A stretch of 27,422 bases of DNA from assembly GCA_034429475.1 (NCBI GenBank), contig DAOUGD010000106.1:1-27422 (forward strand), in the 5' to 3' direction. Positions 1 to 6,512 of the stretch are shown here, in pieces. Origin of the DNA: JAKQHY01 sp034429475. GTDB lineage: Bacteria > Chloroflexota > Anaerolineae > B4-G1 > SLSP01. Position 1 is the first letter of the stretch; each line of letters opens with the position of its first letter. Under the pieces are notes generated by a model. The model saw only the letters and a program-made list of their open reading frames with translations. It was not told the origin of the DNA and made no database searches. Position numbers and translations under genes: made by a program.

Positions 1-20
1 GCGGGCGGTATACCGCCCGC
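1..20. terminator. Perfect 20-bp palindrome at window edge, possible terminator
   Basis: Two perfect 10-base GC-rich arms meet without a spacer, 11 bases beyond the stop of the aldo/keto reductase. The stem would fold with a small loop from its inner bases. It sits where a terminator for that minus-strand gene should be, but any T-tract would lie outside the window, so the role is unproven. Confidence 0.4.
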
Positions 21-31
21 GAAAACCCTTT

Positions 32-1015
32 TTACCAATAATGATGCACCAACGCGCGGATATGTTGATCGTAGATGCCGCGCACGCCGGCCATGATCTC
101 GTCGGAGAGCGGCGGCATATCGGCGGCGGCGATGTTCTCTTCGGCCTGCGAGGGACGCTTGGCGCCGGGGATGGCGCACGTCACGGCGTCAAACATCAAA
201 ATCCAACGCAGGGCGAACTGCACCAGGCTCATCCCCGGCGGGCAGAGCGCCTTGAGTTCTTCGACGGCCTGCAAGCCGATGTCGTAGGCCACGCCGGAGA
301 AGGTCTCGCCCCGGTCGAAGGCGGCGCCGTCGCGGTTGAAGGCGCGGTGATCATCAGCCGCAAACTCTGAGGTGGGCCGCAGCTTGCCGGTGAGCATCCC
401 GGAAGCCAGCGGGACGCGCGCCAGGATGCCAACCTTGCGTTTCTTGGCCTGCTCGAAGAACAACTCCGCCGGGCGGTGGCGGAACATGTTGAAGATAATC
501 TGCACGGTCTGCACGTTGGGGTATTCGATGGCCTTGAGCGCCTCCTCGACCTTCTCCACGCTCACGCCGTAGTAGCGCAGCTTGCCCGCCGCGACCAGGT
601 CGTCCAGCACGCCGAAAACTTCCGGCATGTAGAACACCGGCGTCGGCGGGCAATGGAGCTGGAGCAAATCCAGAGCTTCCACTTCCAGCAGCTTGAGGCT
701 GCGCTCGACGAAGGCGGTGAGGTTGGCGCGATTGTAGCCTTCCGCGACGTGCGGATCGAGCCGCCGCCCGGCCTTCGTGGCGATGTGGATGTCACCGCCG
801 CACTCCTTGCGCAACTGCGCCAGCAGGCGCTCGCTGCGCCCGTTGCCGTAGACATCCGCCGTGTCGAAGAAATTGACGCCCAATTCCACCGCGCGGCGCA
901 AGGCGGCCAGGGATTCGGCGTTGTCCACCGCCCCCCACGTGCCGCCAATCGCCCACGCGCCAAAGCTGATGCTGGATACTTTCCATCCGGTACGACCTAA
1001 TTCTCGGTATTGCAT
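32..1015 (-). CDS. Aldo/keto reductase
   Basis: NAD(P)H-dependent oxidoreductase of the aldo/keto reductase superfamily, cytosolic, 327 aa, the normal length for a single TIM-barrel AKR. The catalytic tetrad is visible: Asp51 and Tyr56 in DTADVYGNG, Lys81 in IATKAG and His121 in LLQLHCP. The N-terminus MQYRELGRTGWKVSSISFG is typical of the general-stress/YhdN-like AKR group. I chose the ATG at 1013-1015: an AAGGAGG Shine-Dalgarno lies 5 nt upstream, whereas the GTG one codon earlier would be only 2 nt from it. The substrate cannot be told from sequence. It lies downstream of the EamA transporter on the same strand, separated by a palindromic repeat, so co-transcription is uncertain. Confidence 0.93.
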   Translation of the reverse strand: MQYRELGRTGWKVSSISFGAWAIGGTWGAVDNAESLAALRRAVELGVNFFDTADVYGNGRSERLLAQLRKECGGDIHIATKAGRRLDPHVAEGYNRANLTAFVERSLKLLEVEALDLLQLHCPPTPVFYMPEVFGVLDDLVAAGKLRYYGVSVEKVEEALKAIEYPNVQTVQIIFNMFRHRPAELFFEQAKKRKVGILARVPLASGMLTGKLRPTSEFAADDHRAFNRDGAAFDRGETFSGVAYDIGLQAVEELKALCPPGMSLVQFALRWILMFDAVTCAIPGAKRPSQAEENIAAADMPPLSDEIMAGVRGIYDQHIRALVHHYW

Positions 1016-1042
1016 CACAACCTCCTTAATTAATACAATTTT

Positions 1043-1112
1043 TCACGCGAAGGCGCCAAGACGCAGAGGGAGAAAAGAATAGAAACTTGGCGGACTTGGC
1101 GGCTTTGCGTGA
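1043..1112. repeat. Iterated palindrome, GGCGCCAAG family (copy 1)
   Basis: The left arm reads TCACGCGAAGGCGCCAAG and the right arm ends CTTGGCGGCTTTGCGTGA, an imperfect inverted repeat built from short words of about 9 nt (CGCCAAG, GGCGGACTT). It fills the gap between the aldo/keto reductase and the EamA gene. A second copy of the family lies at 24515-24576. Confidence 0.75.
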
Positions 1113-1118
1113 GGTTTC

Positions 1119-1988
1119 TTATGCTTCCTTAAACCTGTAACTCCTGATGACCAACCAGACTGCCGTCGCCAACAACGCACTGGCGACGTAGAACGTCCAA
1201 TCCGGGAGTTCACGGAAGAGCAGGTAGGCCAGAATCCCGGCAAAGACGAACTGCCCCATGTTGATCAGGCTGACGATCTGCCCCCGGAAGTGCTTCATGG
1301 CGCGGTTGATGAGGGAGTGACCGACGACGGTGGGAATCAGCCCCAGGCCCAGGATGAGCAGGACGTCTCGTAAGCTGTACGGCTGGATGGGGTTGACGAA
1401 AAAGAGTGCGACGATCAGGCACAGGCATCCGGCCACGGCGTAGAGCGGCACGAGATACAGCCACACGCTCGCAAAATGCCGGTTCTTGCGCCCCAGAGTC
1501 AGGTAGACGGCGAAGAAAAGCATCGAGCCGAAGCAGACCAGGTCGCCCCAAAAATATTGCAGGCTGAGGTTCAAGTCGGCGGCAGTGAGAAAGACGACGC
1601 CCCCCAACGCCAGCGCCGTCGCCTTGAGTTCCGTGGGCGTCACGCGCTCGCGCGCCAGCAGCGCCAGGGAGAACGGCATCGCCAGCGGCACCAGGTTCAC
1701 GATGAGGCTGGCGTTGGCGCTCGGCGTCATCCGCGCGCCAACGATCCACGTCATGAAGTGAATTGCCAACATCACAGCCGGCGCCAGAGACTCTCGAAAG
1801 TGCGTCCGGGTGTAGGCGCTCCGATGGCGGCGGTAGTCGCGGAGGAACAGCGGCGTCAAGGCCATAGCGGCCACCAGCAGGCGCAATGAGGCCAACAGAA
1901 TCGGATGGACGGTGCTGGCCTTAATCATAATGACCGCCGTTGAACCGGCAAAAACTCCCAGCCCCAGCAAAAGTATGTTAAGCAGCAA
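1119..1988 (-). CDS. EamA/DMT-family transporter
   Basis: Inner-membrane permease of the drug/metabolite transporter superfamily, 289 aa. The protein is almost wholly hydrophobic, with about ten predicted membrane helices in two EamA repeats, roughly residues 1-135 and 145-285. Visible family features are the LASLRLLVAAMAL helix with its conserved Arg, and the repeat-2 segment VVGHSLINRAMKHFRGQIVSL. The start is the TTG at 1986-1988, preceded by AGAGAG. The next Met is at residue 21 and would cut off most of helix 1, so the TTG is preferred. A TATAAT box lies 33 nt upstream. The substrate is unknown; family members export amino acids, nucleotides or other metabolites. Confidence 0.9.
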   Translation of the reverse strand: MLLNILLLGLGVFAGSTAVIMIKASTVHPILLASLRLLVAAMALTPLFLRDYRRHRSAYTRTHFRESLAPAVMLAIHFMTWIVGARMTPSANASLIVNLVPLAMPFSLALLARERVTPTELKATALALGGVVFLTAADLNLSLQYFWGDLVCFGSMLFFAVYLTLGRKNRHFASVWLYLVPLYAVAGCLCLIVALFFVNPIQPYSLRDVLLILGLGLIPTVVGHSLINRAMKHFRGQIVSLINMGQFVFAGILAYLLFRELPDWTFYVASALLATAVWLVIRSYRFKEA

Positions 1989-2020
1989 GCTCTCTGTACC
2001 TTTCCAACGAGATAGTCTCC

Positions 2021-2026
2021 ATTATA
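2021..2026 (-). promoter_or_regulatory. -10 box for EamA transporter
   Basis: A perfect TATAAT on the minus strand lies just after the fmdB terminator and 33 nt before the EamA start. No good -35 hexamer is visible at 16-18 nt, so this is a partial promoter call. Confidence 0.45.
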
Positions 2027-2043
2027 GAACAACTGCTTCAAAC

Positions 2044-2080
2044 AAAAAAACGCCGCCTGGAGTCTAGGCTCCAAACGGCG
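2044..2080 (-). terminator. Rho-independent terminator of the FmdB-type gene
   Basis: On the minus strand CGCCG..TGGAG pairs with CTCCA..CGGCG: ten base pairs with one internal two-base mismatch and a six-base loop, followed by seven T. It lies 25 nt after the FmdB-type stop codon and ends the transcript that could run on from the his operon. Confidence 0.85.
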
Positions 2081-2104
2081 TCGCCGTCAAAACCCACCGG
2101 TGAC

Positions 2105-2344
2105 TCAATGCCCGCCACACGTGGCGCACGAGCTGCTGCTGCAAGATGCGCACGAACTCCCGCCGCCGCCCGCGCCCTTGAGCGCGCCATTGCCGCTGCT
2201 GGCCGCAAAGAAGAGCGAAAGGCTGCGCTTGGCCTGGTGCGCGCCGCACGCCGGGCAATCAATGGGAGCGTCCGCATCCTTCATCGGGCGGCGCGCCTGA
2301 AACTGCTTGCCACATTCCTGACAACTGTACTCGTAAATTGCCAT
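2105..2344 (-). CDS. FmdB-family zinc-ribbon protein
   Basis: Small zinc-binding protein of 79 aa, the usual size. The N-terminus MAIYEYSCQECGKQF is the FmdB/CxxC_CxxC_SSSS signature. A second CxxC (CPAC) follows at about residue 32, giving the four zinc ligands of the ribbon. A Gly/Ser-rich tail then carries further Cys pairs (SSCASCSSSSCATCGGH). A good AGAGGTG ribosome site lies 7 nt before the ATG. The family is annotated as putative regulatory protein FmdB, but its function is unproven. It follows the MIP18-family gene by 57 bp on the same strand and ends at a strong terminator. Confidence 0.92.
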   Translation of the reverse strand: MAIYEYSCQECGKQFQARRPMKDADAPIDCPACGAHQAKRSLSLFFAASSGNGALKGAGGGGSSCASCSSSSCATCGGH

Positions 2345-2363
2345 CTTTGTTCACCTCTGGAAA

Positions 2364-2389
2364 TAAGTCGAAAGTCAAACGTCAAAAAA
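2364..2389. repeat. Half copy of AAAGTCA heptad repeat
   Basis: The bases read AAGTCGAAAGTCAAACGTC, about three iterations of the 7-nt word AAAGTCA. They lie between the FmdB-type and MIP18-type genes. The full palindromic copy is at 5099-5167. Confidence 0.6.
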
Positions 2390-2401
2390 CCTGCGATACG
2401 G

Positions 2402-2710
2402 TTATACCTCTTCGCGGTTGATGATGTCGGTCAGTTCTTCGGCCTTCACGTAGCCCGTGACCAGGATTTGCTGCCCGGTCACGCCGGGCGCCGAGGCCAC
2501 CGCGCGTTTGATGTCCACCGCCAGGCTGTGCGCCAGCGGGCACAGCGGCGACGAAGGATGGAAGGTATACGCGACCTTGCCGGTGTTCTCGTTGACCGCC
2601 AGCGACTCTACCAGGCGCATCCGCAACACGTCCACGCCGGTTTCGGGATCGATCACCTCCACCAGCCGCATCAAAATCTGTTCGCGCAAAGTCATATCCA
2701 ACGGCATCAT
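2402..2710 (-). CDS. MIP18/DUF59-family iron-sulfur assembly protein
   Basis: Protein of 102 aa in the MIP18 (DUF59) family, whose members (SufT, PaaD, the Cia2 type) act in iron-sulfur cluster assembly or maturation of metalloenzymes. The core motif DPETGVDVLRMRLV (residues 21-34) matches the family pattern DPE.g.nvvdlGLV. The conserved Cys is present as Cys57 in PLCPLA. There are two adjacent ATGs; the second, at 2705-2707, is better spaced from the GGAGG (6 nt versus 3). An extended -10 box lies directly upstream. Which client it serves cannot be told, as no suf genes are in the window. Confidence 0.88.
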   Translation of the reverse strand: MMPLDMTLREQILMRLVEVIDPETGVDVLRMRLVESLAVNENTGKVAYTFHPSSPLCPLAHSLAVDIKRAVASAPGVTGQQILVTGYVKAEELTDIINREEV

Positions 2711-2724
2711 CTTCCTCCACCCTG

Positions 2725-2733
2725 ATTATACCA
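2725..2733 (-). promoter_or_regulatory. Extended -10 promoter of the MIP18-family gene
   Basis: TGGTATAAT on the minus strand is a consensus extended -10 element. It lies about 15 nt upstream of the start codon, so the 5' leader would be very short, just containing the GGAGG. No -35 is needed for this promoter type and none is clear. Confidence 0.5.
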
Positions 2734-2771
2734 GAAATCAGCGCTCTGTGCCCTCAACGAGAGTGTTTTGT

Positions 2772-2799
2772 CAGCAGATTTAGCAGATTCAACAGATTA
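2772..2799. repeat. Half copy of CAGCAGATTTAG 9-nt repeat
   Basis: Three iterations of the 9-nt word AGCAGATTN. The TAA stop of the neighbouring membrane protein gene (2797-2799) is supplied by its end. The full palindrome is at 10271-10341 and another half copy at 9776-9802. Confidence 0.7.
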
Positions 2800-3072
2800 G
2801 GGCTTGCGGTATTTGCGCCCCTCAAAGAACTCCACCAGGCCGTACCAGAGCAAGGTGAAGGCGACGCCCTCGTCCAGGTTACCCACAATGGGCAGGTTAT
2901 CCGGGATAAACTCAATGAAGCCGGCCGTCGGGTTGAGGATGTAGGCCAACCCCACCGTCGAAGCCAGATAAATCACCCAGGGTGGGATTCCTCGCAGCGA
3001 CAACGGTTTGATCAAAAATCCCAGTTGATCCGCCTGCGCGGCCTCGTCCAGTTTCTCGATTTCGTTTCCCAT
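2797..3072 (-). CDS. Small DUF1232-like membrane protein
   Basis: Protein of 91 aa with one or two hydrophobic segments (about residues 31-55 and 66-82). The stretch YILNPTAGFIEFIPDNLPIVGNLDE resembles the DUF1232 (YkvA-like) pattern P.d.IPD.iPvlG.lDD, a membrane family of unknown role. A GAGGAGG site lies 5 nt before the ATG. It follows the HAD gene by 33 bp on the same strand, so it is probably co-transcribed with the end of the his operon. Its stop codon lies inside a half repeat. Confidence 0.75.
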   Translation of the reverse strand: MGNEIEKLDEAAQADQLGFLIKPLSLRGIPPWVIYLASTVGLAYILNPTAGFIEFIPDNLPIVGNLDEGVAFTLLWYGLVEFFEGRKYRKP

Positions 3073-3105
3073 AGTTGCCTCCTCTTGGATGGATAAATTA
3101 TAGCA

Positions 3106-4365
3106 TCAAACGCCGCCAACCGTAATCAGCGCCAGGGCGGCGGCGAGCGCGTCATTTACCGACCGGTACGTCGTCACCCCCATCTCGGCCATCATCCCGG
3201 CCTTCGCGCCCCCGGCGGGTGTGACGCCGTAGGGGCAAAAGTCCGCCGCGACGCCGGCCGCCTTGAGCGCAGTGACCGCGTCACGCACGGCACGCAACCC
3301 GCCCGCGCTATCTTCGAAGACGTGGATGGTCATCGCATCCAGGCCGGAAAGCGGTGGGGTCAAGCGGTGAGCCGAGTAAAACTCCCACGCCGCGTCCAGC
3401 GCCGCAGCCTCCGTCCCGGAGAGCGCCGCGCCAATGGCCGCCAGTGCCTGCACCGGCGATGGCTTCACCAACGTCGCCACATCCGCACCGACTCGCTGCG
3501 CCAGCCATTGCAGGTGCCCCAGTCCGATCAGCGGCAAGCTATCCAACCCCACCAACGAGCGCGCTATTTCGGCTTCGGGTGAGTAGCCCAGATGGGAGGC
3601 TGTTGCATCCACTGGTGGCAGGCTAGGCCGCGCCGTGTACAACACTGCGCCAAAATTCTCAACGGATGGAACGGAATTGAACGGAGAAATCCATCCATCT
3701 GTTAAATCCGTTGAGAGTTTCCCCAACAGCGTCAACAACCGGCGGCGAATGGCGTCTCCCAGCAATGGCACGTCGTACTCGCGCAGGTACGGCGGCGAAT
3801 CGAAGCGCGGCGCCACCCCGTAAGTCGCGGGGATCGCGTCGCTGCCGATGACCAGGGTTTGAAAATACTGCGTGATGGGCGCGTGCGCGAAATCGTGGGT
3901 GTGACCGAACAGCGTCTCCAACCACGCGCCGAAGGCGTCCCGCTGCGCCGGCGACAGTGAGCGCGCCTGCTTCCACAACTCGGCGCGCGCGGCGGGAGCG
4001 GTGGCCCCGCCCATCTGCCGGAGGCGTGCGCCCACTCGCGTGACCCAACCCACGTAATCCGGGCGGGGAACTACCCGTGGTCGCGCGCCCAGCGCTTCCA
4101 GCGCCTCGTCGAAACAGACAGGCGGGACGTAGTCCGGCTCCAACCGCAGGCGTGCCAGCAGCAGCCCCGCGATGTACGTCGGCGCGGAATCCCACTCGGA
4201 CGTAAGGCCAAACGCTTCCCCGGCACGTATTTCGTCTTCGGTGGGGGGGTATTCGCCCACGCCTATGCGCCGCGAGAAATAGGCTACGGTGTCCTGCAAG
4301 CCGTGTAGGTAGCCGGTCGCCTCCACCAATACACTATCTACGTCAAAGAGCAACAAATGTTTCAC
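3106..4365 (-). CDS. HAD-superfamily phosphatase-like protein, candidate histidinol-phosphate phosphatase
   Basis: A 419-aa protein with all four HAD motifs in order: I, Asp8 and Asp10 in LLFDVDSVL; II, Thr244 in VLYTARPS; III, Lys301 in VKPSP; IV, Glu351-Asp352 in HVFEDSAGG. The roughly 220 residues between motifs I and II form an unusually large, unrecognised cap region. The start is the GTG at 4363-4365, with GGAGG 5 nt upstream. It overlaps the hisIE stop (GTGA), so the two are translationally coupled. HisB here is the dehydratase alone and the operon has no other phosphatase, so histidinol-phosphate phosphatase is a reasonable inference. Phosphoglycolate phosphatase or another HAD role remains possible. 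Residues 217-237 are encoded by a 60-bp palindromic repeat. Confidence 0.85.
   Translation of the reverse strand: MKHLLLFDVDSVLVEATGYLHGLQDTVAYFSRRIGVGEYPPTEDEIRAGEAFGLTSEWDSAPTYIAGLLLARLRLEPDYVPPVCFDEALEALGARPRVVPRPDYVGWVTRVGARLRQMGGATAPAARAELWKQARSLSPAQRDAFGAWLETLFGHTHDFAHAPITQYFQTLVIGSDAIPATYGVAPRFDSPPYLREYDVPLLGDAIRRRLLTLLGKLSTDLTDGWISPFNSVPSVENFGAVLYTARPSLPPVDATASHLGYSPEAEIARSLVGLDSLPLIGLGHLQWLAQRVGADVATLVKPSPVQALAAIGAALSGTEAAALDAAWEFYSAHRLTPPLSGLDAMTIHVFEDSAGGLRAVRDAVTALKAAGVAADFCPYGVTPAGGAKAGMMAEMGVTTYRSVNDALAAALALITVGGV
3657..3716. repeat. In-frame AACGGAT palindromic repeat inside the HAD gene
   Basis: Perfect 11-base ends TCTCAACGGAT and ATCCGTTGAGA enclose further AACGGA words at 9-10-nt spacing. 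The element is the same family as the intergenic copies at 7930-7990, 13039-13099 and 24406-24456. It is exactly 60 bp, so it adds 20 codons without shifting the frame. It encodes residues 217-237, just before HAD motif II. Confidence 0.88.
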
Positions 4366-5081
4366 TTGCGCCTCCGGGCCAGTTCATCCCGCACATCGTC
4401 CAGCGTCAAGTTCCGCGCGGCCAGCACCACCAGCAAATGGTAGATCAGGTCGGCGGCCTCGGAAATCAGGCGCTCGTCGCTTTGGCCCTTGCCCGCCAGC
4501 ACGACCTCGATGGCTTCCTCGCCGACTTTCTTCAAAGCCTCATCTACATCGAACAGCAACTTGACGGTGTATGAGCCAGATTGTGGATTGGCCTTGCGTT
4601 CTAAAATGACCGAAAAGAGTTCGTCTAAAATATCTGGTTCCATAATCTCCGCTCCTACCGCGATGCGCAAATCATTTACTGATTGTGGTTGCCCCTCATT
4701 GAGCAGCGCACGATTTAATGCCGTATACAGGCGTGCCGCGTTCCTGGGAGAATGCAGAAGATGAGCAGTTTCCAACTGTCGAAAAAAACAACTCCGCTCC
4801 CCGGTATGACACGCCGGGCCTGCCGGGTCCACTTTGAGCAGCAGTGTGTCGGCGTCGCAGTCCACCCAGATTTCCCGCACGCGCTGCACGTTGCCGGACG
4901 TGGCGCCTTTGTGCCACAACTCTTGCCGGCTGCGGCTCCAAAAGTGCGCCTCGCCGGTCTCCTGCGTCAACCGCAGCGACTCCGCGTTCATCCAGGCCAC
5001 CATCAACACCTCGCCCGTCGTCGCGTCCTGCACGACCGTCGGAATGAGGCCGCGATCATCGAATTTTAATTCAACCATCAT
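4362..5081 (-). CDS. hisIE: Bifunctional phosphoribosyl-AMP cyclohydrolase / phosphoribosyl-ATP pyrophosphatase
   Basis: Catalyses steps 2 and 3 of histidine synthesis: pyrophosphate removal from PR-ATP (HisE) and ring opening of PR-AMP (HisI). The protein is 239 aa. The HisI domain covers about residues 1-110, with VAWMNAESL, HFWSRSRQELWHKGATSGN and the metal-binding WVDCDAD..ACHTGERSCF. The HisE domain is the C-terminal 100 residues, with VGEEAIEVVLAGKG and the ISEAADLIYHLLVVL helix. This fused arrangement is common in bacteria. Two adjacent ATGs follow an AGGGG; the second is better spaced. It is separated from hisF by a heptad palindrome and overlaps the HAD gene by 3 bases. Confidence 0.97.
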   Translation of the reverse strand: MMVELKFDDRGLIPTVVQDATTGEVLMVAWMNAESLRLTQETGEAHFWSRSRQELWHKGATSGNVQRVREIWVDCDADTLLLKVDPAGPACHTGERSCFFRQLETAHLLHSPRNAARLYTALNRALLNEGQPQSVNDLRIAVGAEIMEPDILDELFSVILERKANPQSGSYTVKLLFDVDEALKKVGEEAIEVVLAGKGQSDERLISEAADLIYHLLVVLAARNLTLDDVRDELARRRK

Positions 5082-5098
5082 AATCCCCTCATCAGAAA

Positions 5099-5167
5099 TC
5101 GAAAGTCAAAAGCCACTGTTCTGACTTTCAATTTTTGACTTTCGACTTTGAACTTTCAACCTTCAAC
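5099..5167. repeat. AAAGTCA heptad palindrome between hisF and hisIE
   Basis: Perfect 13-base arms TCGAAAGTCAAAA (5099-5111) and TTTTGACTTTCGA (5133-5145) are followed by further 7-nt iterations to 5167. The stop codon of hisF (5156-5158) lies within the iterations. Confidence 0.82.
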
Positions 5168-5920
5168 TCTCACCACAATCCCCTGTTCCGCCAGATACGC
5201 CTTCAGTTCCCGAATATCCAGCACCCTGTCGTGAAACAACGAGGCGGCCAACGCGGCGTCGGCCTTACCGTCGGTCAGCACCTCGGCGAAGTGGGCGGGC
5301 GTCCCCGCGCCGCCGCTGGCGATGACGGGCACGGAGACGGCTTCGGCCACGGCGCGCGTCAGGGCGACGTCGTACCCGGCCAGCGTGCCGTCGCCGTCCA
5401 TGCTGGTGAGCAGGATTTCACCCGCGCCCAATGCCACACCGCGCGCGCACCACTCCACCGCATCCAGCCCGGTGGGAATGCGCCCGCCGTTGATGTAGAC
5501 CTCCCATCCCCCGCCGGCGCGGCGCTTGGCGTCCACGGCCAGCACGATGCACTGGCTGCCGAAGCGCTCCGCCCCCTGCGTGAGAATCTCCGGCGTGCGC
5601 ACTGCCGCCGAGTTGATGCTGACCTTATCCGCCCCGGCCAACAGCAGGCTGCGCGCGTCCTCCACCGTCCGCACGCCGCCGCCGACGGTGAACGGCATGA
5701 AGACTTCCACGGCCACCTGCCGCACCACGTCCAGCATAATCTGCCGGCCCTCGTGCGTGGCGGAGATGTCGAGGAACACCAGCTCGTCCGCGCCCTGCGC
5801 GTCGTAGACGCGCGCCTGCTCCACCGGATCGCCGGCGTCGCGCAGGTTGACGAAGTTGACGCCCTTGACCACGCGGCCTTCCTTCACGTCCAGACAGGGG
5901 ATAATGCGTTTGGCTAACAT
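5156..5920 (-). CDS. hisF: Imidazole glycerol phosphate synthase, cyclase subunit
   Basis: HisF takes ammonia from HisH and converts PRFAR to imidazole glycerol phosphate and AICAR. The protein is 254 aa, a standard (beta/alpha)8 barrel. It begins MLAKRIIPCLDVKEGRVVKG with the catalytic Asp11; the second catalytic Asp (near residue 130) is in LLTSMDGDGT, and the phosphate loops include VIASGGAG. I chose the ATG at 5918-5920 because of a GGAGG 4 nt upstream and because the family starts here. The open frame continues 12 codons further up, but only into a palindromic repeat. The stop codon lies inside the AAAGTCA repeat. Confidence 0.97.
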   Translation of the reverse strand: MLAKRIIPCLDVKEGRVVKGVNFVNLRDAGDPVEQARVYDAQGADELVFLDISATHEGRQIMLDVVRQVAVEVFMPFTVGGGVRTVEDARSLLLAGADKVSINSAAVRTPEILTQGAERFGSQCIVLAVDAKRRAGGGWEVYINGGRIPTGLDAVEWCARGVALGAGEILLTSMDGDGTLAGYDVALTRAVAEAVSVPVIASGGAGTPAHFAEVLTDGKADAALAASLFHDRVLDIRELKAYLAEQGIVVRVEG

Positions 5921-5936
5921 CGTGCCTCCAATCGTG

Positions 5937-5979
5937 CGTAGGGCGTATTCCGTCAAAACCCTACGAAATACGCCCTACG
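5937..5979. repeat. CGTAGGGCGTATT hairpin between the C_GCAxxG gene and hisF
   Basis: Perfect 13-base arms CGTAGGGCGTATT (5937-5949) and AATACGCCCTACG (5967-5979) enclose a 17-base loop. Downstream words (CTACGAAATACGC, 5961-5973) recur almost exactly at 6500-6512, on the other side of the adjacent C_GCAxxG gene. Confidence 0.8.
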
Positions 5980-5981
5980 AA

Positions 5982-6428
5982 TTATGCCTCGTTTTTCAAA
6001 AGCTCTTCTACCATTTCCGCCGCGTCCGCCACCAGTAGGGGACAGAGCGTGCTGGAAAGTTTTTTCTCTTGCACGGCAGCGCGGCCTTCCGGCGTGCCGA
6101 TGTCGTAGCCGAGCAGTCCAGGGCAGGTCAACGCGCCGTGGCGCTCCTGGAACCGCCGCATGAACTCGGCGGTCACGGCGTAGCCCTTATCGCGCGTGGC
6201 GTTATCCTCGGCCTTGACTTTGCCGTATTTCAGCCCGATGACCATCAACGCGCCCGTAACCGCCCCGCACACCTGTCCGGTGCGTCCCATCCCGCCGCCA
6301 AACGCCCCTGCGACGCGCAGCGCCATTTCCGGGTCCAGCCCGAAATCCTCCGCATACGCGGCCAACACCGATTGGGAGCAGCTAAATCCCTGGGCAAACC
6401 ATGCCGATGCAGCTTCACGTTTCGTCAT
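5982..6428 (-). CDS. C_GCAxxG_C_C family protein
   Basis: A 148-aa protein of the C_GCAxxG_C_C family, a small Cys-rich family thought to bind metal or act in redox. The motif residues are visible: Cys in FSCSQSV, then VCGAVTGALMVIG (the GCAxxG position, here CGAxxG), then spaced Cys in LTCPGLLG and LCPLL. The start at 6428 follows a GGAGG at 5-nt spacing; the longer open frame runs into repeat sequence. It lies between hisA and hisF on the same strand but has no known place in histidine synthesis. It is flanked on both sides by related TACGNAATACGC words, so it may have been inserted as a unit. Confidence 0.85.
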   Translation of the reverse strand: MTKREAASAWFAQGFSCSQSVLAAYAEDFGLDPEMALRVAGAFGGGMGRTGQVCGAVTGALMVIGLKYGKVKAEDNATRDKGYAVTAEFMRRFQERHGALTCPGLLGYDIGTPEGRAAVQEKKLSSTLCPLLVADAAEMVEELLKNEA

Positions 6429-6456
6429 TGTGTCCTCCAGATATGAATTGAGAATC

Positions 6457-6512
6457 AGCGAACAAGCGAACAAGCGAGTCAGCGATAATGCGATACGGAC
6501 TACGCAATACGC
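6457..6512. repeat. Iterated AGCGAACA / TACGCAATACGC repeat
   Basis: The stretch holds tandem words AGCGAACA, AGCGAGTC and AGCGATAATG, then GCGATACGGACTACGCAATACGC. It directly abuts the hisA stop. CTACGCAATACGC (6500-6512) matches 5961-5973 in 12 of 13 positions. Confidence 0.6.

Noticed and set aside
5921..5956. 12-codon N-terminal extension of HisF
   Set aside because: It runs into the CGTAGGGCGTATT hairpin; MLAKRIIPCLD with GGAGG upstream is the family start.
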